Both the position numbers and the translations under genes were made by a program. The notes beneath the pieces are model-generated. The model saw only the letters and a list, made by a program, of their open reading frames with translations. It made no database searches and had not been told where the DNA came from. This document shows positions 45,150-59,800 of a DNA stretch of 64,000 nucleotides, in pieces; positions within the stretch are counted from its first letter, which is position 1, and every line of letters starts with the position of its first letter. The stretch comes from Darksidea phi (lineage: Eukaryota > Ascomycota > Dothideomycetes > Pleosporales > Lentitheciaceae): positions 1-64,000 of the forward strand of contig JASJFT010000166.1 of assembly GCA_030770425.1 (NCBI GenBank), written 5' to 3'.

Positions 45150-45701
45150 CGTGGGCTGTAGCGATAGATGGAAAGTCGCTGGCTGGAGCTGTAGTAGTGC
45201 GCAGGTTGATGTAGTGAGAAAAGCCAAGATGTAATATGTTGAAGAGTAGGTTGGAAGCGGGGGACCATTGAAGGTTTATGAGTGGCGTGTTTGTTGGTTG
45301 CGGAGCTTGGGCTGAGCTCCCACTAAGTATGACGTAGAGCCCTGTCAGCAGCTGCAGCTCGTATTCCTAGCCAGAAACGGATTTCTATGTCTTTGAAGCA
45401 GCATCGAACCTTTTCTGCGCCCGTGTATCTTTATCTGTATCGCGCCAACCGGGTTGTCATTTCAACGCCTTTAATGCTGAGGTTGTCCGCTCGAGGTTCG
45501 CCAAGGCTCGTTTTCGATGCGACACCATGTTGTGAATGGTTACATCACTACCATGAATATTGATACTAGACTAATGAAGCACAGAAAAATAATCTTTGCT
45601 AGTATCATGACTTAATGAGTCATGATGAGTAGTGTGAAATGTGAGTTTGGTCGATTCAGTACTAGATGAATGGGGTGCCCAACATTCGTTAGTGTTGGAT
45701 T
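45150..45701. other. Intergenic with a 23-bp inverted repeat
   Basis: Spacer between the kelch gene start and the UbiB-like gene stop. At 45604-45626 a perfect inverted repeat with 9-bp arms (ATCATGACT / AGTCATGAT) surrounds TAATG; the arms include TGACT/AGTCA half sites of the bZIP (AP-1/Gcn4) type. No gene seen. Confidence 0.55.
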
Positions 45702-47912
45702 CTAGATATTTGGCGATAATTGGTCATATTTGACGCATCGTTCCACCTGAAAGGTATCAGTATTGGTAGTCACAATGATTTTCACCGGGTACTTACGGAT
45801 TCAATAGATGCCTGCAAGAAGCTACGGGCTTCCAGGCCAACCCAGACTCTGAGCATGGAGAAGTCGCCGCCACGGATCATTGACGACCCGCTTTGGGCAC
45901 CTAGCTGTCGGAGAATAGGAAGCGCACTGCCTCATATTAGCGCAAACTACTTTCAATCAACGCGAATACGTACCCAGCAAACAAATCTAAACTCGGGTTC
46001 AAGGCCCTGCCAATGCCTTCCAATAGCAGGATGCTCAGAACGACATTCACGAAATCACCCTCCAAACGGACATGGTGCGTTCGAACCATGGACAATACCT
46101 CATTCAAGATATCACCAATCTTAATGTTGCCCAGTGCAAATGTTCGGCTCTTTACGCCCAAGACCAAGTGCTGCATGCGCAGTGCAAAGACTTCCGAGTC
46201 GATGACTGCTTCGGGCTGTCGACATCGCTCCACCATCAGTTGACCAGCCTTGTAACCGTCGAACTCGGCGATCGCCTTGAAGAGGTCGAGGAAGTTCGTT
46301 CGGTTTGTTGCATTAAGTTCGGTGACGAGCCCAGTGTCAATGAAAATGATCTGGGGGTGATAACTCTCATCGTTAATCTCCTCGAGCCGCTTTCTCCACT
46401 GTTCAGGGTCCTTTTTGTGCGGCCGCAACCTTCGCAAGACCTCTTCGGTAACGTCAGGCGAATCTTCGGGGCCGGTGGTCCGGTCCTCTTTCTTGCTAAA
46501 GATGGAAACGTCTAGTTTCTCGGGCTTGTAGAATCGGACCATGATGTTTCCAGGATGGAGATCAGCGTGAATGAAGTTGTCAATGAGGACCATGGTGAGG
46601 AAGGCATTGAGGCCTTCATTGGCAATGTCCTCCTGGAACGGACCTCCACCATTTTGCAGGAAATCCTCTAGTGGAATACCTTGGGCGAACTCTTCGATCA
46701 GAACGTTGCGCGTAGTATACTCGGTGTATGGGTATGGAAACCATGCAGTTGTGCGATTTTTGAAATTCTGCCGAAACAGAGTTAGATTGGCAGCCTCGAT
46801 ACGCAGGTCAAGCTGAAGCCTCATCATCTCGCCGAACTGTGCAACCTCATCTGGAAATGATAGCCATTCCATGGTCGGAATCGCGTTGATGATGGTGGCG
46901 ACGAAACCCATGATGCACAAGTCTCTGCGCACTACTCTTTCAACATTCGGATGCAGCACCTTGATTGCGACGTGTTTTGATGGCACCCGGTGAGGGGTGT
47001 TCTTCAGCGTAATGTCCACATTCTTTTTGATGCGCTGCTGTAGGTTGGGACGCTCCAAATCCCGGTGGTTGTCTTCCAACGTGGCAAGATCAGGCTTTAG
47101 CTTTGCCTTGTATACCTGGGCGATGGCCCCGACACCAAGCGGCGTCTCGTCGAATTCATCGAATATATCCTCGAATTTTCGGCCATTGAAGGCCTCCTCT
47201 ACCGTTCGTTTTGTCACCTCGAGCGAATGTGCGGGCGCATGAGAGTGCAGCATCGACATGGTCTTGCACATTTCGGTGGGGAAGATGTCGCTTCGTGAAG
47301 CGGCCCATTGTCCAAGCTGCACGGTTAGCAAGTGACAGGTTCTGCAAGGAGGAGTAATACTTTGATAAAGGCGGCCCCCGCCCGCTCCATTGACCTGACG
47401 AGGAAGCCATACCACCATAGCGTGCCACTTCTCTCATTATCCCTGTCTAGCTGCTTCTTTCCAAGCCATATCACTGGTATTGAAACTATCACGGGCACGA
47501 ATATGACAACAAGATGCAAGAGGCGTAGTCCCGTAGCTATCGGCTCGATGATGTAGAGGTCGACGAAGAAGTATATTCCACGCCGATACTTCTTCGAGTC
47601 TTGTATGGCCTGTGGTACCTGCTCGCGCAACTCCTTCCGCGACGCCTCTAGCATGGCCTCTTCATGCGTCTTTTCTCCAATGTCGGTTTCATCGTTGCTG
47701 ATTTCTACAAAAGCCAGCGGACTTAGTGCTGCAGCCCCACCGGCACCCGACCATAATATCGTTTTGCGTGGGAATCGAGGCGTCGCGATGTGTCTGCGGG
47801 CGAAGAAGCTACCGGATGCGAAGTGGCGCGCCGAAGCTCGGAAGACGAAGGGGGCGGATTGTCGAAGGCCTTGACAGAGACATTGGCGGCCAAGGCCAAA
47901 GGCTGCCCTCAT
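45702..47912 (-). CDS. Mitochondrial UbiB/ABC1-family atypical kinase-like protein
   Basis: Four exons: 47912-47361, 47316-45974, 45926-45797, 45746-45702; introns 44, 47 and 50 bp. 689 residues. The N-terminus is a basic mitochondrial presequence with FFARRHIATP. Membrane-spanning segments lie around 110-150 (LHLVVIFVPVIVSIPVIWLG). The UbiB signatures follow: KLGQ (the KxGQ motif, assembled across intron 1), LGVGAIAQVYKA in place of the P-loop, HVAIKVLHP, IHADLHPGNI and the IFIDTG metal motif. The family includes Coq8, Cqd1 and Cqd2, which act on coenzyme Q and lipid distribution in the inner membrane. The transmembrane segments before the domain suggest the Cqd1 (YPL109C) branch, but I am not certain. 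The last two small exons give the tail. Confidence 0.9.
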
Positions 47913-48123
47913 GGTACAGGCAGTGGGATCGGATTGACGCGTCGGTCGTCCATGAGAGGGTGAAATTCCGTCGCCGTCACAAGGAAGCCGCGGCTCGACA
48001 AACGTCATCAATATGCGGTAGTGCACGGACCAGCACGGAAGTCCGAACACGTGCATCAACACTCACCAACATCTTTGGGACTACCATACATGCTGAGCCG
48101 AAGTTTGCTTACGAAAGAACCAT

Positions 48124-51890
<3,767 letters not shown>

Positions 51891-52595
51891 ATGCCTATCA
51901 AAGCAGTCTTCTTCGATTTCATGGGCACGTGCCTAGACTGGCATTCCAGCGTCCTCTCCGCCTTCCCCGCATCCATCCCCTCCGACTCGGCATCAGAACT
52001 AGCACTTCGATGGCGTCAGCAGTACTTCGACCTCAACGCCGCCCGTGTCAAGAAAAATCTCCCAGTCGAACCATTCGACAAAACGCTCTCAGCAGCATTG
52101 GATCTCGTGCTCCAGAACTCATTCTCCAATCTCGCGTCACATTTTGACGTGGCATCAAAACAGCGCGCCATACGCGCCTTCCACACGCAACGTGCTTGGC
52201 CAGATGTTGCACCCGCCATGCAGCTGTTACGTGACAGAGGCCTGGAGATCTTTGTCCACGCGAATGGCAGCACGCGCCTACAGCTTGATCTAATTGCTTC
52301 TGCTAAGCTTTCCTTCAACATGCTCTTTTCGTCAGAGCTACTAGGACTGTATATGCCAGCACCGGAAGCGTACCATAAAGTTCTTGAGATCATTGGCGCT
52401 AAACCCGAAGAGGTTGTCAAGGTTGCTGCGCACGCGTGGGACATACGTGGTGCGAAGGAGTGCGGTATGAAGACAGTATACGTGAGGAGATGGACGGATG
52501 ATATTGAGGAGGATATGAAGGTTGTGAAGGATGAGTTTGACGCTTTCCTGGAGAGCATGAAGGAGTTACCCGGTGTGATTGAAAAGATGAGTTGA
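51891..52595 (+). CDS. HAD-superfamily hydrolase, haloacid dehalogenase type II-like
   Basis: Single exon, 234 residues. Motif I is FFDFMGT (nucleophile Asp9; the +2 position is Met rather than Asp, as is common in the type II dehalogenase branch, where Tyr or Phe stands there). Motif II is HANGS (Asn/Ser), motif III is PEAYHKV (Lys), and motif IV lies in AHAWDIRGAKECGM (Asp). The cap is helical (residues 15-95). L-2-haloacid dehalogenases swap a C2 halogen for hydroxyl; many fungal members have no proven substrate. No signal peptide. The full motif set suggests an active enzyme. Confidence 0.88.
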   Translation: MPIKAVFFDFMGTCLDWHSSVLSAFPASIPSDSASELALRWRQQYFDLNAARVKKNLPVEPFDKTLSAALDLVLQNSFSNLASHFDVASKQRAIRAFHTQRAWPDVAPAMQLLRDRGLEIFVHANGSTRLQLDLIASAKLSFNMLFSSELLGLYMPAPEAYHKVLEIIGAKPEEVVKVAAHAWDIRGAKECGMKTVYVRRWTDDIEEDMKVVKDEFDAFLESMKELPGVIEKMS

Positions 52596-53253
52596 GACCA
52601 GCGCTAGTTTACATTCTCATAGCGACCGGTGAGCAACTTGGGACCTCTCAGCCTCTCGACCTCTGGAGTGTTATTGGTGTGATTGTTGTTGTTATAATTT
52701 AGGTGCCTTAGCTACAGAGACTAAGTAAATATGTTGTTGGTTTGAATTTTCATAGTGGGAGTCTCTTTGAAGGTCCGTACGAAATATAGTAGAGATATTA
52801 TATTTATACCTTATATACGATGGTAGAGTTATAGAGTTGTATATAGTTCTATCGATCTTAAGTGACGAGGTGATGTTTCGAATAGAAATGTTAAAATATT
52901 AAAACGTGATAAGGTAAAAGAATCACGAAAAACATAGCCAGCCCAAGAGCCAACGTGGCGTTACGCCGGGGAGTAGCCCAAGCCGCTAGGGGAGGGGGTT
53001 AATTATTCGTATAACGCAATTGATAAGATGAACTTGATATTTTGAGCAAACAAGTAAGCGATGAATTTTAGGATTTCGAGCTATACCACCCTGTCGGGCA
53101 AATTAGAATTAAATACTGCGCTTCTACATTAAAGAATTACAGGGCTTTATACTGAATCCCTAGCCAAAATACCGTATCCGTTCCATTATATCCTGGAAAC
53201 ATGCCATTAGGTTCTCAGTGGGTTGGTATGAGCGCCATTGTACATAAGCAAGC
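52596..53253. other. Intergenic with AT-rich island
   Basis: The part 52760-53160 is TpA-rich and resembles mild RIP. It lies between the HAD gene and the FAS1 pseudogene. No coding content is visible. Confidence 0.55.
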
Positions 53254-54420
53254 CTAGACCATGAGGGCCGCCGCGAGTACCGCACTGAACGCAATCACGC
53301 CAACTGTCCTGACAGAGCTCCAAAGAGTAGATGAGCCTGCACTGGGAAAGGCGTCGGGGGAGCTGAGGTAGATGGGGTGATAATCTGTATAGTACCATGG
53401 GTTAGTGATCTTGCAAAGTGAGACGGAAGGGAGACGACCAGTTGAGGGTGCAACATACCTTGTCAAGCACATATGCAACTCCATTTTCCAAGATGATATT
53501 GCTCAAGATGATCTAAGACCCGTTGATGTAGTACAACTCCATTAGTGATGTTCACTGTGAGCACTCCTCCATTTGCAGCTTTCAATGTCTGTCCATTGCT
53601 CAGCGACGGCGGGTAGCCGGAAAAGTCTTTGACGACATGGTTTTGTAGCGTATCGAGGCTGAGACTTTGGTTGGCGGCTAGCACGGGGTTGCTAGGGATG
53701 AAGAAGGTGCCGCCTACTTGCGTTAAGAGAGGCGGTTAGGTTGGTCGAGTTCAGCAGCGCTCCGAAAGCCGTTGTGTCTGGGAGAGTGGCGAGCGTGTTG
53801 GAGAGATTGGTGGGAACAGTGAATAGTCTGTAATGAGAAGAGTTAGCTTGAGGGAATGAAGGCGAAGATGATTGCTTACCCATCGATGGCGTAGATGGAT
53901 CCTCCATCGTACGAGATCCCGGACTTCAGGACCGTTACATTATTTCCCAAGCCAGTGACAAGCTGGATCAGCGGCGTACTATCCTGGCGACGCTGATTTC
54001 CCTCTCTAGCAGGCTTCGGTTTACTATCGACCATTATGATAGCTTGCTTCTTGCCGTCTCCTCTCCTCGATGTAACTTTATCGCTGGTAGTAGTGTGCTC
54101 GACAGGGACAGACCTATCTGTACTCTCGTCGGACTGTTTATTCCCGGTATGGAAAGAGTCCTGTTATTGTTTGTCCTGGTCATCGGCCCGGATCGCCAAG
54201 GCGCGTCGAGAGGGCGGGATATTGGCTAGGACGCTGTCGACCGGTGGGAAAACTGTGCGGACGGTAGGACTAAGGAAGAGGGCAGAAGGGTCAGGGTTGG
54301 CCTCAATTGTATCAGCGAACAGGGTTGCGTTGGAGTTGCAAAGCGTGGTGAGGTCGGCAGCATAACATGTGCTGGCCAACAGGCAAGATAGACAGGGATG
54401 GAGATGCGAGACAACGTGTT
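53254..54420 (-). pseudogene. Fasciclin (FAS1) GPI-anchored-type protein, disrupted
   Basis: On the minus strand a FAS1 protein can be followed through four intact-looking segments, but not as one frame. Visible are a possible signal region (PCLSCLLASTCYA) then NSNATLFADTIEANP; VTGLGNNVTVLKSG; LFTVPTNLSNTLATLP; VVKDFSGYPPSLSNG; SNIILENGVAYVLDK; and a C-terminal tail ending in a hydrophobic stretch (VGVIAFSAVLAAALMV) typical of GPI anchoring. Two ordinary introns (53828-53879, 53410-53458) remain. Lesions: TAA stop at 54164-54166, extra base near 53718, extra base near 53534, and TAG stop at 53513-53515. Both stops look like CAA/CAG changed by CpA-to-TpA, the RIP direction. FAS1 proteins act in cell adhesion or wall association. 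Sequencing error could explain one lesion but hardly four. Confidence 0.78.
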
Positions 54421-55009
54421 GATAGAATAAATGATGGCGACGATGGATTGAATCAGGCAAGCAGGTAATCGGAAGAGAAACGAATGGTTGGGCTCTAACG
54501 TGGGAAGAGTAGCACGCAATAACCCATAGCACGGGATGGTTTGTCCACTCTATATGTGCTGGAGCAGGCTGGCGGATGGTTCCAATATCCTCACATGTAG
54601 TGAAGGATGGAAATTGGGGGCACCCGAACGAGCCACTCAGTACCGCCCATGCCAACTAAGCGGATACGAAAATTACCTCCTCAAGGCTGAGCATTGAGGA
54701 GTTTGCTGGCCGCTGGAATTCAGGCCGTCCGGTGAGATTTAGGTTTTCGGGATTTGGAAGCACATGCAGCGTGTTGGCAGGGTGTAGCGACGATAGAGAT
54801 ATCTTAGAGTAGAGGAATAACTAGATTAAAGTAATATATATTAGAAGTAAATAGATAGATAAATTCTTATAGAGAAAGAATCTAAGAGTATAAAGCTATA
54901 TTAAAGCGATTACCTACCGAAGCAGTCTAAGGTTAGGCCCGATAGATCTCTGGTATAGATAGGCGTCATAATAACTACGTACTACTTCTAAAAGGCCGGT
55001 ACAACGGGT
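54421..55009. other. Intergenic with RIP-like island (about 54790-55009)
   Basis: The right part is strongly TpA-rich and abuts the last exon of the TPR-HET gene. The left part is the 5' side of the FAS1 pseudogene. Confidence 0.6.
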
Positions 55010-58000
55010 TTAAATAACTCGTATCAAAATCGGCGACTCCTTAAACGAAATTTGCCTCCTCTGAATACATCCGACTCCAACTCTGTGATAAGTATCTACC
55101 TCCTCTCTTAATGGCTCAACGACTAAAACGTAGTGGACCTGCTCCTCAGTCCCCTTGTTTGTGTCTCCCCTTCCTACAACGACACATCTTAATCCTCGAA
55201 TATCCGACGCACCGTGTTCGTCAAATGATAACAGTCGCACTTCATCCTCACTGAGCGACAGCTCTCTTGCCAAACCCCTTAATGCAACCGGGGGAGATGT
55301 GGGGTGCTGCTGAAGGCAACCGGGCTCTGACAATTCAAACTTGAGAGTATTGCTCCATTCCGTCTGTCCGAATGGAACAGCTAGAAAGCTGATTTCTCCG
55401 TCGTAGGCCATCCAAGACCACGATGGTACTCTTCTGCCTACTGGGAAAGCTATCCGCCTCAACGCAGACCTATCGGACCGTTGCCAAAGCAAGTTCCTGT
55501 GAAAATACAGCTTTAAAATCCCGGATTGGACTTCTGTCTCGAGAGTCTTCGCCAGCCTTTTCTGTAATCCGGAGATTGCAATGGGTCGGTCAGTGCTTTC
55601 TGTTAATTTGAGCCTCGAATACATGGTAAAAAGGCTCTCTAAAAGCCGGAGTCGATTGCCTACGGAGTGTTCCAGGATAAGCGATGGAAACTTAGGGTCG
55701 CCTAGAAAACCAGTCCGTGGACTAGCCAAGAGTTAGATTCATTAAGACTTATTTAGAGCCGAAAACCTTGAAAGACTTACTTGCTTGCCCGTGTCATCGA
55801 TTCACAGTGGACTCCTTGCCCACACTCCCAATATACCCGGTTTGTTGCGAAGTGTATCGTCCGACAAGATAGGGCTCTCTCCTGGAGTACCCATCCTCGC
55901 TGATTCAGTATTCCTTCTTCTACGTCACTGTGAAAATCATCGATATCGTCGCAGATATAGAGCGTGCAGTCGGAGTCATCTGGAACTCTTACGCAACGCC
56001 GAACTGACCGAGGAAGAAGAAATCCTTTAGTTGAGTCTCGAGCCGAGGTAGCAGCAATTGTACAGTAGGCTGAACCGTAGTATTCTTCCATGTTTTTAGA
56101 CTCAGCGTCCCAATCGCTCAGTGTGTCACAAGCCTTGGAGCATTCCTTGTGAGGCTGTATAATGCAAATTGAATCGATCCAGAGGAACCGTACTCCTAGC
56201 ACTTTCGTAATGGTCACAGCATCTTGAAATGTTCTTGGAAGGTCGTCCCAGCGAATACCCCTGCATCTTTTGGCAACATTGCAGGCATAAGTGCAGAACT
56301 TTTCCCTTTCTTTCTTGTCCAATTTCCCCCAGCAATGAGACAAGATAATGTATCTACCTCGTTCTTCTGGTTGTGTGCAGTAGAGTTGAAGAGAGTTCGA
56401 ATGCCTATCATCCCCAACATCGAGGACCCTTGTCGGCAATTGCGGATTGGATTGGGATCGGCAATCATGCTCTGTATCGCAAATCTTTAGCCACCTTCGG
56501 ATCAACTCAAGATGGATTGGACTTCCTATTTCCGGCAATACTGGAAATCCGATCTGGATGTCTTCAGGCACCCTGTCTCTGGATCCTGGATCGGCGCATA
56601 TCCTGAGGATGGGCTTATCGTAGTCATCAACTTTCAAGGTCGATGCATGCCTGTAGACTCTGACTGGGTTTGACCAGCTCACATCCAGCTGCCTCAGACA
56701 TTGATGAAACATGTTGCATAGCTCACAAGATGTCGTAGACGTATCTTGCAGCTCGCTCATGGAGAAGATAAGATCGAAGCCATCGGACAATAACTTCATT
56801 TTGGTGCAGCGCTCGCACGGTTGCGAAGAGACAGGCAATGATGTCAGTAAAGTCGATGTGTCCAATGACGCAAAAAGACTGAGAGCGAACGAGTTATCCA
56901 CCTCGTAGGTCCAGGCGTCTTTTACCTAGTTCTCGATTAGTTTACGTCGGGAGGCATGCCCCGGAAAAGCAGGAACCACTCACAAAATCGCGGACACCGT
57001 CATCGATCGGGCGATTAAGCTACAGCGATATGGTTAGCGCGACGATTGCGGATGCTTTAATTCAAAACTGACATTAAGTTCGTCAAGATAACGGTCGCCA
57101 ACTTGAACCTGCAATGACAAGCGGGATACGATTAGCAACAGAAAATCTTGCCGCTGTGTAGACAGGTAAGCTTACTCGAACCAAATTGACAGTGCGATCT
57201 TTGCCGAGGTAGACATGAAGACGGACATCGCCAAGATCTCCATGCTCTGCAACAAACGACTCTTCTGGGTTGTTCATCGATGCGGATGTGTCGCAGACAC
57301 TGTCCTGGCCTACATCCACAGGCGCGGCACTACTCGCAACTGAGGCAAGTTCTTGTGCATCATCGATGCCTCCCGTTTCCTTCGACTCCTGACTTGGTGC
57401 TGCCACTTCGCCGAGACTTTCCCCAGACTTAAGCGGGATACTGAAGAGGCCTCTTCTTTCGTCTTCACTTGCTTCATCTTCGCTTGCATCTTTATTACCA
57501 CGGATGCGGTATTTCTCCATCACTCTCTTTTTCATGGCCAGTGATTCTTCCAGCCTACCTTTATGGCGAAGCGCTTCCGCAAGCTTATCCATAGCATGGA
57601 TTGTGCGCGGATGCTCGTTACCGAAGATGGATTTGCTTTTCTCCAAGACATCCTTACGCACAGGTATAGCTTCGTCCCACTTCTTTCCCGCCTCTAAGAC
57701 AGCTGCAAGGTTGGCCATGTTAAGAAATATATTTTCGTGCTCGTCAGGTGAGACACGTTTCCGTCCTTCTAACGCTTCTGCAAACATGGCTGCAGCTTCA
57801 TCTAACCTCCCCTGAGCCCCAAGTGCAGCTGCAATATCGCTTACGGCCGAAATCGTATCAGGATGGTCGTAGCTAAAGACACGCCTCCGTATCTCTAGTA
57901 CTTCTGTAAGTATAACCATGGCTTCGTCAAGCTTTCCCTGTCTCATAAATACAAATGCGAACTTTTGCATTGTTGAGACTGTATCTGGATGGTCGTCACC

Positions 58001-58951
58001 ATAAACGTGCTTTTGTACATCTAGCATCCTGGTCAACATCGCCCCTGCTTCGTCCAGATTCTCTTGTTTAAGAAAATTAGACACAAGTGTCTCCATTGTT
58101 GAGACTGTATCTGGATGGTCGTCACCATAAACGTGCTTTTGTACATCCAGCATCCTGGTCAACATCGCCGTTGCTTCGTCCAGATTCTCTTGTTTAAGAG
58201 AAATAGACACAAGTGTCTTCATCGTTGAGACCGTATCTGGATGGTCGTCACCATAAACGTGCTTTTGTACATCCAGTATCCTGGTCAACATCGCCGCTGC
58301 TTCGTCCATATTCTCTTGTTTAAGAGAAATAGACACAAGTGTCTTCATCGTTGAGACTGTATCTTGATGTTCTTCGCCAAGAACTCGCTTCTGGATTTCC
58401 AATGCTTCTGCAAACGTTACCACAGCTTCTTCTAGCTTGCCCTGTTTGTGGAGTAGGCCTGCGATGTTGCAAATCGTCGAAATTGTGTTCTTATGTTCAG
58501 TGCGTATCATCTTCTCCTTGACTTCTTGTAGCAAAGCTATCGCTTTCTCGAGCTCGCCCCCGACCCCGAGCATTGCCGCAATATTGCTCATAGTTTTCAA
58601 TGTGCTTTCATGTTCCTCCCCAAGGGCACACTTTTCTATTCTGAGGATACCTTCTAGCATTTTCGCGGCTTCGATCGGCTTACCCTGGGCCCCAAGGGTA
58701 ATTGCGATGTTATTTGAAGCTCCAATTGTGTCGGGATGTTCGTCGCCGAGACTCCGCTTCCGTTTGGCTGAGACATCTTGGAACATCGCTAGAGCCTCGT
58801 CTAGTTTTCCTTGTTTTAAGAAAAGGCATGCGAGCTGGTTGACAGCAGAGATAGTATCAGGATGTTCCTCGCCAAGTTCGCGCGTTCTCTTCTCCACCTT
58901 TTCTGCGGCAGAGTCTTCTTCATCGAGGCCACCAACAAAGTTAATGTCCAT
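55010..58951 (-). CDS. TPR-HET fusion protein (putative allorecognition/cell-death protein)
   Basis: Five exons: 58951-57176, 57108-57073, 57019-56984, 56925-55781, 55721-55010; introns 67, 53, 58 and 59 bp, all GT-AG with CTAAC/CTAAT-like branches. Every junction keeps frame, giving 1234 residues. Residues about 26-485 are eleven TPR units of 41-42 residues of the kinesin-light-chain type (EHPDT at each start, GKLDEA in the middle). An acidic linker (about 485-590) and a short joint from two 12-codon exons follow. The HET domain spans about 808-970: YIILSHCWG, DLPRTFQDAVTITKVLGVRFLWIDSICI split over motifs 1-2, and a motif-3 region DWDAESKNMEEYYGSAYCTIAATSARDSTKGFL. HET domains trigger incompatibility cell death. 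No NACHT or NB-ARC module is seen. The ATG is chosen as first in frame; an upstream exon is possible. Confidence 0.82.
57968..58345 (-). repeat. Three near-identical 126-bp TPR-coding repeats
   Basis: Starting points at 57968, 58094, 58220 and 58346 are spaced exactly 126 bp (42 codons). The first three units are almost identical in DNA, including third codon positions, while the other TPR units of the same exon have diverged. They encode the YGDDHPDTVSTM...LTRMLDVQKHV unit. Confidence 0.88.
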
Positions 58952-59400
58952 GGTAGAATAGTAAAAGTTTGTTTCCTGAGAGGAACACGTTCCACCAAAT
59001 AACCAGCCCGCTTGGTCGCTTAGCACTTGATTGACCTTTGACTCCTAGATTCGAGAATAGCCCTCGTAGGTTCCGACCTACACCTTGGCAGTATGAGGGA
59101 GGTAGGAGGAAGCTTGGAGTAATGTCGGTAGTTTACGTCCCCGGCTCTTCTACTGTCTTCGACCGCGATTGTTTCGTTGGCTCCGACGCCGAAAGATGGG
59201 TGCGCTGGATTAGAAATTGTGGCAGAGACAGCTTTCGGAGACGGCGCATTTGGGACGTGACAGACATAAAAAGCGGGGTTAGGCAGCGACGGGAGCGAAG
59301 TTGCTGAGTGCACGGACCTCCTGCTAGAGAAAATCTTTCTAAGCAGCTGAATCAGCTCTTGCACCACTAACGTGTCGGATCAGTAAGCTGCGTAGGACAG
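58952..59400. other. 5' side of TPR-HET gene
   Basis: A minus-strand frame from 59367 to 59020 (115 codons) is open and could be an upstream exon of the TPR-HET gene, but no splice pair joins it in frame with convincing signals. Otherwise promoter. Confidence 0.4.
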
Positions 59401-59594
59401 TGTAAGCAGCCAGAGCTATATCACATGACTGCTTCGGCTAGATGACTCAGCTCGATTAGTATTTGAAGCCTTAAACAGAGATTAGCTACTTAGTATTACG
59501 CCTACTTCTACCGGAGGACTCCCGGACTATTATCGGACCGGCTATAGTCACGTACCAGACCCTATATAGTCCTACGTCCTACTATTACGTTTCC

Positions 59595-59800
59595 TGTTAC
59601 GAACCAAACACATACTATAGACCGCTGGCAAGTGGAGTTGCCAGGGATCGAGCCAATTACCGGCTCTGACGAAGAATACGACGCGGACCTTGTGATTAGA
59701 GAATAAGAAGTCACGTAGTAGATCTGTACCTTGGCAAAGACAGATCTAATAGTCACGTGATGGCTTAGTAGATCTATTAGGATAGAGCTATAGAGCTATA
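59595..59800 (+). repeat. Possible 5' LTR with little RIP
   Basis: A segment starting TGTTACGAACC, of near-normal GC content, just before the RIP-destroyed leader and gag. A degraded counterpart appears about 1.3 kb on (around 60900-61100), where CCGGCTCTGACGAAGAATAC matches a version with C-to-T and G-to-A changes. The TG start is LTR-like; the 3' end of the LTR is not defined. Confidence 0.45.

Noticed and set aside
47325..48062. Longer N-terminus for the UbiB-like protein from 48062
   Set aside because: The frame is open, but the added 50 residues are not presequence-like, whereas MRAAFG at 47912 starts a typical mitochondrial presequence.
53513..53534. A 22-bp GT...AG segment in the FAS1 gene as an intron
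   Set aside because: It would remove one frameshift and one stop, but 22 bp is far below the smallest fungal introns and it lies inside conserved FAS1 sequence.
55010..59026. TPR protein and HET protein as two separate genes
   Set aside because: Neither half has a convincing own boundary: the HET frame has no ATG at its start, the TPR frame would end in unrelated residues, and four good introns join them without frame change.
59020..59367. Upstream exon of the TPR-HET gene
   Set aside because: Open frame of 115 codons, but the available donor sites do not match the phase of the acceptor before the TPR part; left out of the model.
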